A DNA stretch of 64,000 nt from Romboutsia sedimentorum (GCF_030131845.1 NZ_JASKYM010000001.1:744001-808000); one strand, 5' to 3'; counted from the first letter of the stretch, positions 1 through 9,446 are shown. Notes: generated by a model not told the origin, from the sequence alone. Program-made: numbers and translations.

Positions 1-415
1 CTTTCTTATAATCCCCTTTCTCTATAAATGCATAAATTTTTTCGTATTCTTGCCTTAACTCAACTATCGAATTTTCAAGATTATTAATTTTCACTTCATC
101 TGTTAAAGGATCCTCTCGAAGTATTTTAATCCTTTCATTAATAATACTGTCAAAGTTTTTCATAGCTAACCCTTTAAAATCTTTAGTACTATTAGGTGTA
201 AAAATTGCATTCATAAGATTTTGATCAGAATAAACTACATCTCTACGAATTCCCATAGACTCACTTGTTCCTTGATAAGGACCCTCAAATAAATTTTTAC
301 TTAAATCTCCTGTTTTTTTTAAATTAGATAAAGCATAAAAACTTCCAAATACCGCAAGGGCAATTAAAATAATAAAAGATACTCCTAACTTTTTACCTAT
401 TTTCAAATTGTTCAT
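1..415 (-). CDS. Methyl-accepting chemotaxis protein, N-terminal part (cut by window edge)
   Basis: The frame opens at an ATG at 413-415 behind a good GGAGGAG ribosome site and runs off the left edge of the window, giving 138 residues. The protein starts with a short basic stretch (MNNLKIGKKLG) and one membrane helix at about residues 10-30. A long helical segment follows, rich in charged residues, of the kind seen in four-helix-bundle sensory domains (4HB_MCP). A chemoreceptor is the usual owner of this architecture, but the HAMP and signalling domains lie outside the window, so a sensor kinase or diguanylate cyclase with the same input domain remains possible. It follows the flagellar operon on the same strand but is separated from it by about 510 bp and a terminator. 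Confidence 0.6.
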   Translation of the reverse strand, partial: MNNLKIGKKLGVSFIILIALAVFGSFYALSNLKKTGDLSKNLFEGPYQGTSESMGIRRDVVYSDQNLMNAIFTPNSTKDFKGLAMKNFDSIINERIKILREDPLTDEVKINNLENSIVELRQEYEKIYAFIEKGDYKK

Positions 416-781
416 ATATATTTCTCCTCCACATTTTAATTTGTTATGATATGTGATATACCATACAATAAATTTTTTTCACTTAAATAATAAATTTAAA
501 TAACCAATCTTGTTTTTACTAATGCGAGCTATATTACTTTAATAGATATATTTAAATCATATATCTATTTTTTTCGACATTTTTTATCATATCTTTTTAT
601 TAATTAATTAGTATATTTAAAACTTTAAGTTTTCACTGCCATATGCTCTTTACAAGAAAATACTATTACTGAGTCCCTTTAATCTCATTTTAATGTTATT
701 AGTTTAATTTATAATAATTGTTTTTTATAAATTATTTTTATTATCTAAATAATTTGTCTCTTTTTGCTTATACGGCTAGAT

Positions 782-818
782 AACTATATACTTTAGATTT
801 TATATAAAGTATATAGTT
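782..818. repeat. Perfect 14-bp inverted repeat in the gap before the chemoreceptor gene
   Basis: Arms 782-795 and 805-818 are perfect complements with a 9-nt loop. It lies in the 510-bp gap between the MCP start and the last gene of the flagellar operon. Neither strand has a convincing T-run beside it, so it could be an operator or a backup terminator. Apart from this hairpin, the terminator at 842-895 and the MCP ribosome site, I see nothing else in this gap. Confidence 0.5.
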
Positions 819-841
819 GTGTTTTATCTATATAAATAAAT

Positions 842-895
842 AAAAATACCCTATATATGAATTTTTTAATAGTTCATTATATAGGGTATTTTTAT
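842..895 (-). terminator. Rho-independent terminator after the early flagellar operon
   Basis: A long A/T-rich inverted repeat has arms starting AAAATACCCTATAT and ending ATATAGGGTATTTT, with a single-base bulge. It is flanked by A-runs and T-runs, so it can act in both directions. It lies about 30 bp beyond the stop of the 925-2043 gene and probably ends the long flagellar transcript. Confidence 0.7.
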
Positions 896-924
896 GTATT
901 TATATATAATTAAATTTAATTTAA

Positions 925-2043
925 TTATATATTATTTACATTGTATTCATTAGATAATTTATCTTGGTATGCTTCTACTAACCTATTTAGCGATTCTTTT
1001 ATTTCATACTCACTTGGAAGTATAACTATTCTTCTCGCATCTAATATAAATTTAGTTTCTTTTGTTACAATATTACTGCTGGATACTTTTTTATTTACGC
1101 TACCTTTCATATCAAGAAGTAGTCTTGAAACCTCACCCTTAGTTATATTTTTTAATATTATACAAGCTTCTTTTTCCGTTAATAAATTATCATAACTCGC
1201 TTTTTCTAATTCTTCATTAAACATTTCCATAATTATTTGGGTATTATTTTTTACATATTTATCAGTTAAATATCTACTACTTTTTATAACTATCAATCCA
1301 AAAGCTATCATAACTATGCTGTTTAATAAAACAGATATTATACGATTATTTATAATTTCACCATAATTAGTGCAAATTTGTACTATTATAAAACCTAAAA
1401 ATGCCCCTGCTATACCTAAAGGTAGATCAATATTTTTAATAGATTTTTCTTTTAAGTCTAATCCATCAATATGAATTTCATTATCTATATGATAGTTTTT
1501 GACCTTATACAAATTTATATCTACAATAGATCCTGTAGTATATAAATTCTTAGCAAACCTAGTGTATGAAGTTAAATCTACTGTATTGTCCAAATCTAAT
1601 CCATTTATAAACTCTTCTCCATAAACTTTTATAGCTCTAACCAATGCTTTTACTAGTGATTCATTTTTTGATTCTCCATTCCATACAGATAGTGCATATT
1701 CTACACTTCCTGAAATCCCCAGTATATGATCACATTCTACACTTCCATCAATTTCAAAAAAATCTAGACCTTTTATTCTGCCTTCATTAGCTAAGTTTTT
1801 AGCTTGAGCATAAGTTAAACTTCCCCTTTTTAATATCTCCTTTGGCTCTATAGCGCTTTGAGTTATTCCTTCCCTTATTCGATCTTCAAAATCACTCGCT
1901 GCTTCCTCATATTTATCACAAGGTATTTCTATACTTATAGGAGATCCATCTTCATTTACATATCTTAGCTCACCGTAATTCAAGCAAGCATCTACACATC
2001 GTTCTCCTGTGCTATTATATTTACTCCTTAATATTTTCGCCAT
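925..2043 (-). CDS. Unknown protein with two membrane segments, last gene of the flagellar operon
   Basis: This 372-residue protein matches no family I recognise. The first ~200 residues are soluble, mixed alpha/beta and acidic, with the only cysteines near residues 16, 20, 42 and 104. Two hydrophobic helices follow at about residues 205-225 and 233-255, and then a soluble, charged helical tail of about 115 residues. The gene begins 34 bp after fliN on the same strand and ends at a strong terminator, so it is probably co-transcribed with the basal-body genes. That placement suggests, but does not show, a link to motility or to the membrane around the motor. Confidence 0.6.
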   Translation of the reverse strand: MAKILRSKYNSTGERCVDACLNYGELRYVNEDGSPISIEIPCDKYEEAASDFEDRIREGITQSAIEPKEILKRGSLTYAQAKNLANEGRIKGLDFFEIDGSVECDHILGISGSVEYALSVWNGESKNESLVKALVRAIKVYGEEFINGLDLDNTVDLTSYTRFAKNLYTTGSIVDINLYKVKNYHIDNEIHIDGLDLKEKSIKNIDLPLGIAGAFLGFIIVQICTNYGEIINNRIISVLLNSIVMIAFGLIVIKSSRYLTDKYVKNNTQIIMEMFNEELEKASYDNLLTEKEACIILKNITKGEVSRLLLDMKGSVNKKVSSSNIVTKETKFILDARRIVILPSEYEIKESLNRLVEAYQDKLSNEYNVNNI

Positions 2044-2077
2044 ACATCAATTTACCTCACTTGCTATATAGATGTTT

Positions 2078-2341
2078 TTAAGATAGTGTTTTTACCAACT
2101 CGTCTTCACCTAATATATTTGTTATTCTTACTCCAAAGTTTTGATCTACTATAACAACTTGTCCATATGCTATTTTTTGTCCATTTACAAATAGCTCTAC
2201 TTCTTGATCTTCAAAAGTATCTAATTCTATCAAAGATCCTTTTGCCAATTCAAAAATTTCTTTTAATGGCATCTTTGCTCGTCCAAGGATTGCACTAACT
2301 TTTAATTCTATCTCTAATACTCTATCAATGTTTTCTCTCAT
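2078..2341 (-). CDS. fliN: Flagellar motor switch protein FliN
   Basis: This is an 87-residue protein made almost entirely of a SpoA (surface presentation of antigens) domain. It carries the typical run VLEIELKVSAILGRAKMPL, then GSLIELD, and ends in an NxFGVRIT-type strand. FliN forms the lower ring of the cytoplasmic C-ring with FliM and helps set rotation direction and export docking. The length is that of a minimal FliN: there is no CheC-like phosphatase part as in FliY. It starts 4 bp after fliM. A second FliN-like gene lies at 46868-47191 in the late block. Confidence 0.9.
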   Translation of the reverse strand: MRENIDRVLEIELKVSAILGRAKMPLKEIFELAKGSLIELDTFEDQEVELFVNGQKIAYGQVVIVDQNFGVRITNILGEDELVKTLS

Positions 2342-2345
2342 CTGC

Positions 2346-3233
2346 CTACACTTCCTTTTTTATACAATCTGTTATAACAACACCCTTTTTATTCTTTATA
2401 AGTCCAAGTTTACACTTAAATGATTTTGAACCTCCTATATGTAAGTCTATATCTCCATTTATTTTAGTATCTAGAGTTAAAACATCTCCTAACTGTAGTT
2501 TTAGAAGCTCCTCTACGCTTATTTCTGTTCTTCCTAATCTTGCAACTATCTCAGTATTTGCGCCACAAACATTATTATATATTGCATTTGTAAATTCAAA
2601 ATCATATTCATTATTTTTGCTTTTAAAAAGTTTTTTAGTTTCTAAGTGCTCTAAGATTGGTTCCATACAACTATAAGGTTCACAAAAACGCATTTTTCCA
2701 ATTTCTTCATCTCCATTCATCATTTTCATATGCGCAATAAGAACAGATTCACTAACGGGATATTTTTTACTAGCACCTATATTTGTATGTACCCTAGAAA
2801 CTTCTCTATACTCACAACTCTCAACTATATGTAATTTTGTCAAAAACTGGTCACAACTATGCATAGTTAATTCTCTATCAATTTCAGTAAGTTCTCTTTT
2901 ATAATTTTCAATTGCACCATCTCCACCTAGCATTAAATCTATAAGAGTAAGTACAACACTTTTATCAAGTTGATATATAAGATCTTTAACTAATGGCTGT
3001 ATTGCATGCTCAACAATTACTGAATCACTATGAATCATCTCCATAAACTCTTCATAGTTTGTTTGTTCTATTTTTTCTAATTTACAGACAATATCTTGTT
3101 TTTTTAACTCATAAGCTACAAACAAATTGATGCCCTTACAAAAATCTTCTGCTATTACAGATAAGAATCTCATGTTATCCATAGAATATCTTTGTGGCTT
3201 TTTAAAGTTATACTCTTTTACTTCTTGATTCAT
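2346..3233 (-). CDS. fliM: Flagellar motor switch protein FliM, lacking the usual CheY-docking N-terminus
   Basis: The 295-residue protein aligns with FliM from the segment YNFKKPQRYSMDNMRFLSVI (residues 8-27), the counterpart of the DFRRPDR...L region. It continues through the CheC-like middle domain to a C-terminal SpoA domain (about 220-290, VEELLKLQLGDVLTLDTKING). The conserved LSQxEIDxLL docking motif for phosphorylated CheY that normally opens FliM is absent. Only 24 bp separate this start from the stop of flgG, so there is no room for a longer reading. Function in the C-ring is clear; how CheY reaches this motor is not. Confidence 0.92.
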   Translation of the reverse strand: MNQEVKEYNFKKPQRYSMDNMRFLSVIAEDFCKGINLFVAYELKKQDIVCKLEKIEQTNYEEFMEMIHSDSVIVEHAIQPLVKDLIYQLDKSVVLTLIDLMLGGDGAIENYKRELTEIDRELTMHSCDQFLTKLHIVESCEYREVSRVHTNIGASKKYPVSESVLIAHMKMMNGDEEIGKMRFCEPYSCMEPILEHLETKKLFKSKNNEYDFEFTNAIYNNVCGANTEIVARLGRTEISVEELLKLQLGDVLTLDTKINGDIDLHIGGSKSFKCKLGLIKNKKGVVITDCIKKEV

Positions 3234-3257
3234 AAATTACTGTTACCTTTCTAAATA

Positions 3258-4019
3258 TTATCTCGCTTGAAGATTATTTATCATTGACCACATTTCATCT
3301 ACGGCTTTAATACCTTTACTATTAAATTGAAATGCCCTTTGTGTCATTATTAAATCCGTCATTTCACTTTCCATACTTATATTAGACATTTCAACATATC
3401 CTTGCATTATCTTTGAATCTTTTACAACTTTAACTCCAACTCCATCTCTTGGAGCAAACAAACTATCCCCTATCGATATAAAATCATTATCTCCAGTTGC
3501 CTCATACAGCTCTATTTTACCAACATTCTGCTTATCAATAAATACCTGTCCAGATTTATTTATACTTAATTCTCCATTTGATAAATCTGTGTTATTATAG
3601 CTTCTACCATTGTTAAATTGAATATCTAATATATTTCCATTATCATCTACTAGCTTTCCACTACTATCTAGATTGAACTCTCCTTTACGTGTATAATTAT
3701 GACTTCCATCTGGCTTTAATACACGGAAAAAACCATCTCCATCTATAGCCATATTAGTCTTTATACCCGTATTTTTTAAAGAACCTTGCTCAAAATTTCT
3801 AGTTGATTGTGATATTTTCACACCCGTACCTGTTATAGCACTATCTGAATTATTAGGATACGAAGGTCTATCTAGTGTCTCTGTATATAAATCCAAAAAA
3901 CTTGCATCTAACTTTTTATATCCTGTGGTTTGAGCATTGGTCATATTATTAGATATTATATCTATCTTACCTTGACTCGCAGCCATTCCACTTTTACTAT
4001 TGTGCATTATATTATACAT
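3258..4019 (-). CDS. flgG: Flagellar distal rod protein FlgG
   Basis: This is a 253-residue rod/hook family protein. The N-terminal helix carries the family pattern (GMAASQGKIDIISNNMTNAQ, then TTGYKK), the middle has AIDGDGFFRV and YTRKGEFNLD blocks, and the C-terminus has YVEMSNISMESEMTDLIMTQ. It polymerises outside the membrane as part of the rod after export by the flagellar type III apparatus. It is the second of two adjacent FlgG/FlgF-family genes, 12 bp after the first. Assigning FlgG to this copy rests on order and on the canonical C-terminus. Confidence 0.85.
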   Translation of the reverse strand: MYNIMHNSKSGMAASQGKIDIISNNMTNAQTTGYKKLDASFLDLYTETLDRPSYPNNSDSAITGTGVKISQSTRNFEQGSLKNTGIKTNMAIDGDGFFRVLKPDGSHNYTRKGEFNLDSSGKLVDDNGNILDIQFNNGRSYNNTDLSNGELSINKSGQVFIDKQNVGKIELYEATGDNDFISIGDSLFAPRDGVGVKVVKDSKIMQGYVEMSNISMESEMTDLIMTQRAFQFNSKGIKAVDEMWSMINNLQAR

Positions 4020-4031
4020 TCTTATTTCCCC

Positions 4032-4805
4032 TTATCTTACTGTTCCTATTTCATTAGCAATTTTGCTAAGAGTTGAATCAATAGTTTGTATAACCTTTTG
4101 ATTTGCCTCAAATTCTTTGACAGTTTCCATTAATAAAGCTGTTGTATTTATATAGTCAACATTAGATCCTTCAACATATCCTTGTTTAACATAAAAATTA
4201 TTAGCTTTAATTGGGTTTTGTCCAGAGTATAAGTTATCACCCACCTTTGTTAAACTATTGTAATCATTAAAGTCAACAATATTAAAACTATACTTACTTA
4301 CTCCATTTACAACTATATTATTATTTGCTGTAACTGAAATTTTATCATTTCCTATGTTTATGGGTTCATTAGCTCCAGTAGCTTTGTTTATTCCAATTAC
4401 CTTATGACCCGCATTATTTACAAGATATCCCTGGCTATTAACCTTAAAAGATCCATCTCTTGTAAAAAAATTATTTCCACTTGCATCTTGTACCTGGAAA
4501 AACCCCTTTCCATCTAGGGCGAAATCTGAATTGTTTCCAGTAGAAATATGAGTAGCTTGATTGTAGCTCGTTACCGTATCATCAATACTTACTCCAAAGC
4601 TTAAAGATCCTAATGTATGGTTTCTGGCTATACCATTTGAATAATCGTCCTTGTTAGATAAGACCACCTCATCAAAACTCTTAGATACTAATGTTTCTTC
4701 TTTATATCCATGTGTGTTTATATTAGCTAAATTGTTAGTTATTACACTTTGCCTAGCTTGTAAATTTAACATTGATGATACTGATGAATACATTCCTCTT
4801 AGCAT
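4032..4805 (-). CDS. Flagellar rod protein, FlgF/FlgG family (first of the pair)
   Basis: This 257-residue protein has the family N-terminus (MLRGMYSSVSSMLNLQARQS, NNLANINTHGYKEE), central ALDGKGFFQV and FFTRDGSF blocks, and the C-terminal YVEGSNVDYINTTALLMETV segment. It is probably the proximal rod protein equivalent to FlgF (FlhO in Bacillus). The order fliA - this gene - flgG - fliM - fliN matches the C. difficile locus, where the pair is called flgG1/flgG. Its C-terminus ends in a longer helix (VIQTIDSTLSKIANEIGTVR) than that of its neighbour. Confidence 0.8.
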   Translation of the reverse strand: MLRGMYSSVSSMLNLQARQSVITNNLANINTHGYKEETLVSKSFDEVVLSNKDDYSNGIARNHTLGSLSFGVSIDDTVTSYNQATHISTGNNSDFALDGKGFFQVQDASGNNFFTRDGSFKVNSQGYLVNNAGHKVIGINKATGANEPINIGNDKISVTANNNIVVNGVSKYSFNIVDFNDYNSLTKVGDNLYSGQNPIKANNFYVKQGYVEGSNVDYINTTALLMETVKEFEANQKVIQTIDSTLSKIANEIGTVR

Positions 4806-4817
4806 AATCTACCTCCT

Positions 4818-5540
4818 TTAATCTATGTATTTTAGTTTTTTCATACTATTTTTCAAATTAACTATTGCTCTACTATTAAGCTGTGAAACTCGAGATTCAG
4901 AAACTCCAAGTATTATTCCTATTTCCTTTAGTGTAAGTTCTTCATAATAATATAATGATAAAACTAATCTATCTTTTTCATTTAACATGTCAAGTGCTTT
5001 TGCCATTACATCTATTAATTCTTGTTTTTCTACTATATCACTTGGAGAAATTATATCTTTATCTTTTATTGTATCTATAAGCTTAACTTCACTTTCTTCT
5101 TCAAATATTATATTATCAAGAGATGATGTACTTAAATTAAATACCTTCATTTTTATATCATTTACTTCTATTTTTGAAATCCCCATATATTTCGATATCT
5201 CATCTATGCTAGGTTCTCTTAAAAATTCATTTTGCAAAATTTCAACACATTTATTATATTCTTTTATTTTATTTACAGATAATCTAGATATAGGTGATTG
5301 CTTTCTTATTTCATCAATTATGTAAGATGATATTCTTATAGATGCATATGTTGAGAATTTAACGCCTCTATTAACATCAAATTTATTAGCCGCATCTATC
5401 AACCCCATAACTCCATAGCTTACCAAGTCTTCATATTCCATTCCCATCTTACTTGTATAGTATTTGGATGCCATATACTTAACAAGGGGCATATGGCTAA
5501 TTATAAATTCTTCTTGTTCATATACAGTCAACATTTTCAC
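4818..5540 (-). CDS. fliA: Flagellar sigma factor (sigma-28 / sigma-D type)
   Basis: This is a 240-residue sigma-70 family protein. Region 2 is seen at about residues 25-85 (MEYEDLVSYGVMGLIDAANK, then FSTYASIRISSYIIDEIRKQ), region 3 in the middle, and region 4 at about 185-232 (LTLKEIGIILGVSESRVSQL helix-turn-helix). It directs RNA polymerase to late flagellar genes; a matching promoter precedes flagellin at 40907-40933. Its likely anti-sigma FlgM is at 46550-46822. It starts 10 bp after flhA, so its level depends on transcription of the whole early operon and thus on the c-di-GMP riboswitch in front of it. Confidence 0.93.
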   Translation of the reverse strand: MKMLTVYEQEEFIISHMPLVKYMASKYYTSKMGMEYEDLVSYGVMGLIDAANKFDVNRGVKFSTYASIRISSYIIDEIRKQSPISRLSVNKIKEYNKCVEILQNEFLREPSIDEISKYMGISKIEVNDIKMKVFNLSTSSLDNIIFEEESEVKLIDTIKDKDIISPSDIVEKQELIDVMAKALDMLNEKDRLVLSLYYYEELTLKEIGIILGVSESRVSQLNSRAIVNLKNSMKKLKYID

Positions 5541-5550
5541 TCTCCCCTTA

Positions 5551-7596
5551 CTATATATTAACTACACCCTGTGCCTTTATTTGAATATCACTTGGTATTT
5601 CATTAAGTGATAATATCGTCACATTTGGGAATACCATCTCAACTAATTTTCTAAATGGAGCTCTTATTTTTGGTGATACTAATAATATCGCCCTATTATT
5701 ATAGAAATTAATATCTTCAGTTATGCTTTTTATACTATTAAATATTTTATTAGTACTATCTGGATCTACTGCTGGATAGGTTCCATTTATAGATCTTTGT
5801 AGGTTATTTCCTATCATATTTTCTAGTTCCATAGATAAAGTTGCTACCGTTATTGAATTCTTTTCATCTACTAATTCAGAACATATACCTCTACTCATTG
5901 CCATCCTTACATATTCAGTAAGTAACTCTATATCTTTAGTATTTTTCGAGTGATCTGCTAATGTTTCAAGAATTGTAACTCTATCCTTTATAGCAATTTT
6001 TTCCCTTAATAAATTTTGGAACACTTTTTGAACTTCACCTAATGTCATTAAGTCAGGTATTAATTCCTCTACCACTGCACTATATCTTTCTTTGGTTGCA
6101 TCGATTATAGCCTTAACTTCTTGTCTTCCAACAAGTTCATGTGATTTTGATTTTATTATTTCAAGTAAATGAGTTACTAAAATTGTAGTAGGGTCTACTA
6201 CTGTAAATCCATGTAATTCAGCTTCTTCTACCTTATCTTTATTTATCCAAAGTGCGTCAAGTCCAAAAGTAGGTTCTTTTGTTTTTATTCCCTCTATATC
6301 TGCACTCATTCCCATAGGATTCATGCAAAGCAGCATAGTTGGCATAAGATCATAAGTTACTACTGTTGTACCTTTTATCTTTATACTATATTGATTAGGA
6401 TTTAATTGTAAATTATCTCTTATTCTTATTGGTTGAACAATAATCCCCATATCTATTGCACACTGTCTTCTAACAGAAACTATTCTTTGTAATAAATCAC
6501 CTCCGCTACTTTCATCAGCTAAAGGAATAAGTCCATATCCTATTTCAACTTCTATTGGCTCTACATTTATAAGACTTGAAACATCTTCAGCCGTTTCTAT
6601 ATTAGCTGATGATTCCTCTTCTTGTCTTTGATTTATTTCTTCCAATTGTTCCTTAGCATCTTTTTCTCCTTTATTTAGCATATAAGCTATAATAATAGCT
6701 GCTACTCCAAGAGTGAAAAATGATAATTTAGGTAACCCTGGTATAAATCCTAATACTATTAAAACTGTACCAGTCATAGCTATAGCCTTTGGAATAGATA
6801 CTAATTGCTTCCCTAATAAATTACCAAAACTTTCATCACCACCTGCTTTTGTTACTAATATACCTGCTGAAGTAGATATTAATAGTGCTGGTATTTGACT
6901 TACTAAACCATCTCCTATTGTAAGACTTATATAAGTTTGCACTGACTCTTGAAAACTCATATCAAGCATTACTATACCTATTATAATTCCTCCAAGTACA
7001 TTTATAGTTGTTACGATTATTCCTGCTATTGCATCACCCTTAACAAATTTAGAGGCTCCATCCATTGCTCCATAAAAATCTGTTTCTTGTTGAAGATCTC
7101 TTCTTCTCTTTCTAGCAGTTTTCTCATCTATCACACCTGCATTTAAATCTGCATCTATACTCATTTGTTTACCTGGCATTGCGTCCAATGTAAACCTTGC
7201 TGATACTTCAGATACCCTACTAGAACCATTTGTTATAACAACAAATTGAACTATAATTATAATTAAAAATATAATTACACCTACTACATAATTCCCTCCA
7301 ACAACAAAGTTACCAAAGGACTGTATTATCTCTCCTGCATATCCTTGACCTAATATAAGTCTGGTTGATGATATATTCAAACCTAATCTAAATAAAGTAG
7401 TTACAAGTAGTATGGTTGGAAATATAGTTAATTCTAATATGTTAGTAGATAAAAGAGTTAGTAATAATATGAGTACTGAAAAAGCTATATTAATAGCTAA
7501 CATTATATCTAATAAAAATGGAGGTAGTGGAATTATTATCATTAATACAATTCCAATAATTCCAAATCCAACTAATACGTCAAACTTTTTCTTCAA
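5551..7596 (-). CDS. flhA: Flagellar export gate protein FlhA
   Basis: The 681-residue length is normal for FlhA. About 300 N-terminal residues form eight membrane helices. The FHIPEP-family signature region is visible as the basic loop DEKTARKRRRDLQQETDFYG after DADLNAGVI. A large cytoplasmic domain follows from about residue 345 and docks chaperone-substrate complexes. FlhA forms the nonameric ring of the type III export gate with FlhB, FliP, FliQ and FliR. Directly downstream comes fliA, with no flhF or flhG gene in between, unlike C. difficile and Bacillus. Confidence 0.95.
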   Translation of the reverse strand: MKKKFDVLVGFGIIGIVLMIIIPLPPFLLDIMLAINIAFSVLILLLTLLSTNILELTIFPTILLVTTLFRLGLNISSTRLILGQGYAGEIIQSFGNFVVGGNYVVGVIIFLIIIIVQFVVITNGSSRVSEVSARFTLDAMPGKQMSIDADLNAGVIDEKTARKRRRDLQQETDFYGAMDGASKFVKGDAIAGIIVTTINVLGGIIIGIVMLDMSFQESVQTYISLTIGDGLVSQIPALLISTSAGILVTKAGGDESFGNLLGKQLVSIPKAIAMTGTVLIVLGFIPGLPKLSFFTLGVAAIIIAYMLNKGEKDAKEQLEEINQRQEEESSANIETAEDVSSLINVEPIEVEIGYGLIPLADESSGGDLLQRIVSVRRQCAIDMGIIVQPIRIRDNLQLNPNQYSIKIKGTTVVTYDLMPTMLLCMNPMGMSADIEGIKTKEPTFGLDALWINKDKVEEAELHGFTVVDPTTILVTHLLEIIKSKSHELVGRQEVKAIIDATKERYSAVVEELIPDLMTLGEVQKVFQNLLREKIAIKDRVTILETLADHSKNTKDIELLTEYVRMAMSRGICSELVDEKNSITVATLSMELENMIGNNLQRSINGTYPAVDPDSTNKIFNSIKSITEDINFYNNRAILLVSPKIRAPFRKLVEMVFPNVTILSLNEIPSDIQIKAQGVVNI

Positions 7597-7623
7597 ATTA
7601 ATTTCTCCTTCTAAAAGCTCTTT

Positions 7624-9444
7624 TTACAACTTTTTATATCTATTATTTATTTTATAAACAGCTACTAACACTTCAGCCACTGCTTGATACATTTCTTGCG
7701 GGATTTCTTGGTCTATTTCTACTTCTTTGTACATAAGTCTTGCTAATGGCTTATTTTCTATAATTGGTATATCATGTTCTTTTGCTATTTCCCTTATTTT
7801 GAAAGCTAATACATCTGCACCCTTTGCAACTATTTTAGGGGTAGTATCCTTTCCTTTTTCATATTTTATAGCAATAGATATATGAGTTGGATTGGTTACA
7901 ATAACTGTAGATGAAGGTACTGCTTGCATCATCCTTTGAGATGACATTTCCCTTTGCTTTTGTTTTATTTTTCCTTTTATGTGAGGGTCACCCTCCATTT
8001 GTTTATATTCTTCTTTAACTTCTTGTTTTGTCATCTTTAAGCCTTTATTGTGTGTATACTTTTGATATACAAAGTCAATAACAGCAATAACAACTACTGC
8101 TATGCATATCTTTCCTAATAAGCTTTTTATAAGATCTATTACGGTATATATCAGGTAGGGAAAATAAATATCTCCTATCTTAATTATACCTTCGAAGTTT
8201 TTTTTGATAAATGAATATCCTATTATGGAAAGTACACTTATTATTGCTAAACTTTTCAGTAGATTTCCTAAAGCTTTTAAAGAAAACATATTTTTAAATC
8301 CACTTATTGGATTCATCTTTGACATCTGTGGTTTTAAACCATCACCTGTAAGTAATACACCTGATTGCATAATATTACCGATAATTCCAAATAGTATTAT
8401 TACGCCTCCTATAGGCAAAAATATCTTCATAAAAGATATCATCAATTTCATAATTAACATCTGCAACGTATTAATATCTATACTTGACTTAAAATCGCTA
8501 CTCAAAAAATCTATTATAGAATTCTTAATTTCTAAAATTATATAATCTGACATTGTATAAAGTATTAATAAAATTCCAAGTAATGTTAATGCAGTAGTTA
8601 CCTCTTTACTTTTTGCTATATTACCTTTTTTCCTAGCATCTCTTTTTTTCTTTCCTGTAGGTTGTTCTGTTTTATCGCCTGTAGACAACATCATACCTAA
8701 TGGACCTAACATACTACTACTCATACTCAAGGTTCCATCTAATATATCAGGTATATTATTAATCAAGTTATGTACTTCATTTAATACGAATGGAAGTGCT
8801 ATTATAAAAAATACTACTCCTACTAACACTTTCAGTGGCATTCCAATAATCATTACATTTAATTGAGGAACACTTCTTGATATAAGACCTATTACTAAAT
8901 CAGTTATGATAAGTGCCAATACTATAGGCACAGCTATTTTAAACCCTATAACGAAGCACTCTACGAAAACATTTATTATATATGTAAAATTATTACTAAT
9001 AATTGATTCTCCAATTGGAATCAATTTGAAACTTTGTTGTATTCCTTCAATTAATTTGTGATGACCGTTCATACTAAAAAATATTATTATACCCATCCAG
9101 TAAATTAGATTTTGTATAAGAGTATTTTGTTCCTTAGTAGTCGGGTCGTATATATTTATCATAGACAAACCTAGTTGCTGGTCAATAAGAGCCCCTGCTA
9201 TTTTTAGACTATTAAAACATAAACTAGTTATATATCCTAAAACTAGGCCTGTCGTAGTTTCCATTATTGTATAATTAATTAAATCTAATGTGGTGACTAT
9301 ATTTACATCTATATTTATAGTAAAAGTTATTATTGCAGACATAAATAATGAAAAAGCAACTTTAAACATCTTAGGTGTACCCGTTGGAAATATAACATTT
9401 ATACATCCAAAAAATGTTATTAATCTTATAAAGACAAATATCAT
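7624..9444 (-). CDS. fliR-flhB: Fused flagellar export proteins FliR-FlhB
   Basis: One 606-residue reading frame holds two export-gate proteins. Residues 1 to about 245 are FliR (six membrane helices, MIFVFIRLITFFGCINVIFP start). Residues about 258-606 are FlhB, beginning GDKTEQPTGKKKRDARKKGN, then four membrane helices and a cytoplasmic domain with the NPTH self-cleavage site (VIVTNPTHISIAIKYEKG, around residue 520). FlhB cleavage at Asn-Pro switches export from rod/hook to filament proteins. Natural FliR-FlhB fusions are known in clostridia including C. difficile, so I read this as a true fusion. The join lacks any stop codon. Confidence 0.95.
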   Translation of the reverse strand: MIFVFIRLITFFGCINVIFPTGTPKMFKVAFSLFMSAIITFTINIDVNIVTTLDLINYTIMETTTGLVLGYITSLCFNSLKIAGALIDQQLGLSMINIYDPTTKEQNTLIQNLIYWMGIIIFFSMNGHHKLIEGIQQSFKLIPIGESIISNNFTYIINVFVECFVIGFKIAVPIVLALIITDLVIGLISRSVPQLNVMIIGMPLKVLVGVVFFIIALPFVLNEVHNLINNIPDILDGTLSMSSSMLGPLGMMLSTGDKTEQPTGKKKRDARKKGNIAKSKEVTTALTLLGILLILYTMSDYIILEIKNSIIDFLSSDFKSSIDINTLQMLIMKLMISFMKIFLPIGGVIILFGIIGNIMQSGVLLTGDGLKPQMSKMNPISGFKNMFSLKALGNLLKSLAIISVLSIIGYSFIKKNFEGIIKIGDIYFPYLIYTVIDLIKSLLGKICIAVVVIAVIDFVYQKYTHNKGLKMTKQEVKEEYKQMEGDPHIKGKIKQKQREMSSQRMMQAVPSSTVIVTNPTHISIAIKYEKGKDTTPKIVAKGADVLAFKIREIAKEHDIPIIENKPLARLMYKEVEIDQEIPQEMYQAVAEVLVAVYKINNRYKKL

Positions 9445-9446
9445 AC

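Noticed and set aside
7624-9444. Frameshift or assembly error joining fliR and flhB
   Set aside because: The join is clean and in frame, both halves are complete, and such fusions are known in related clostridia.
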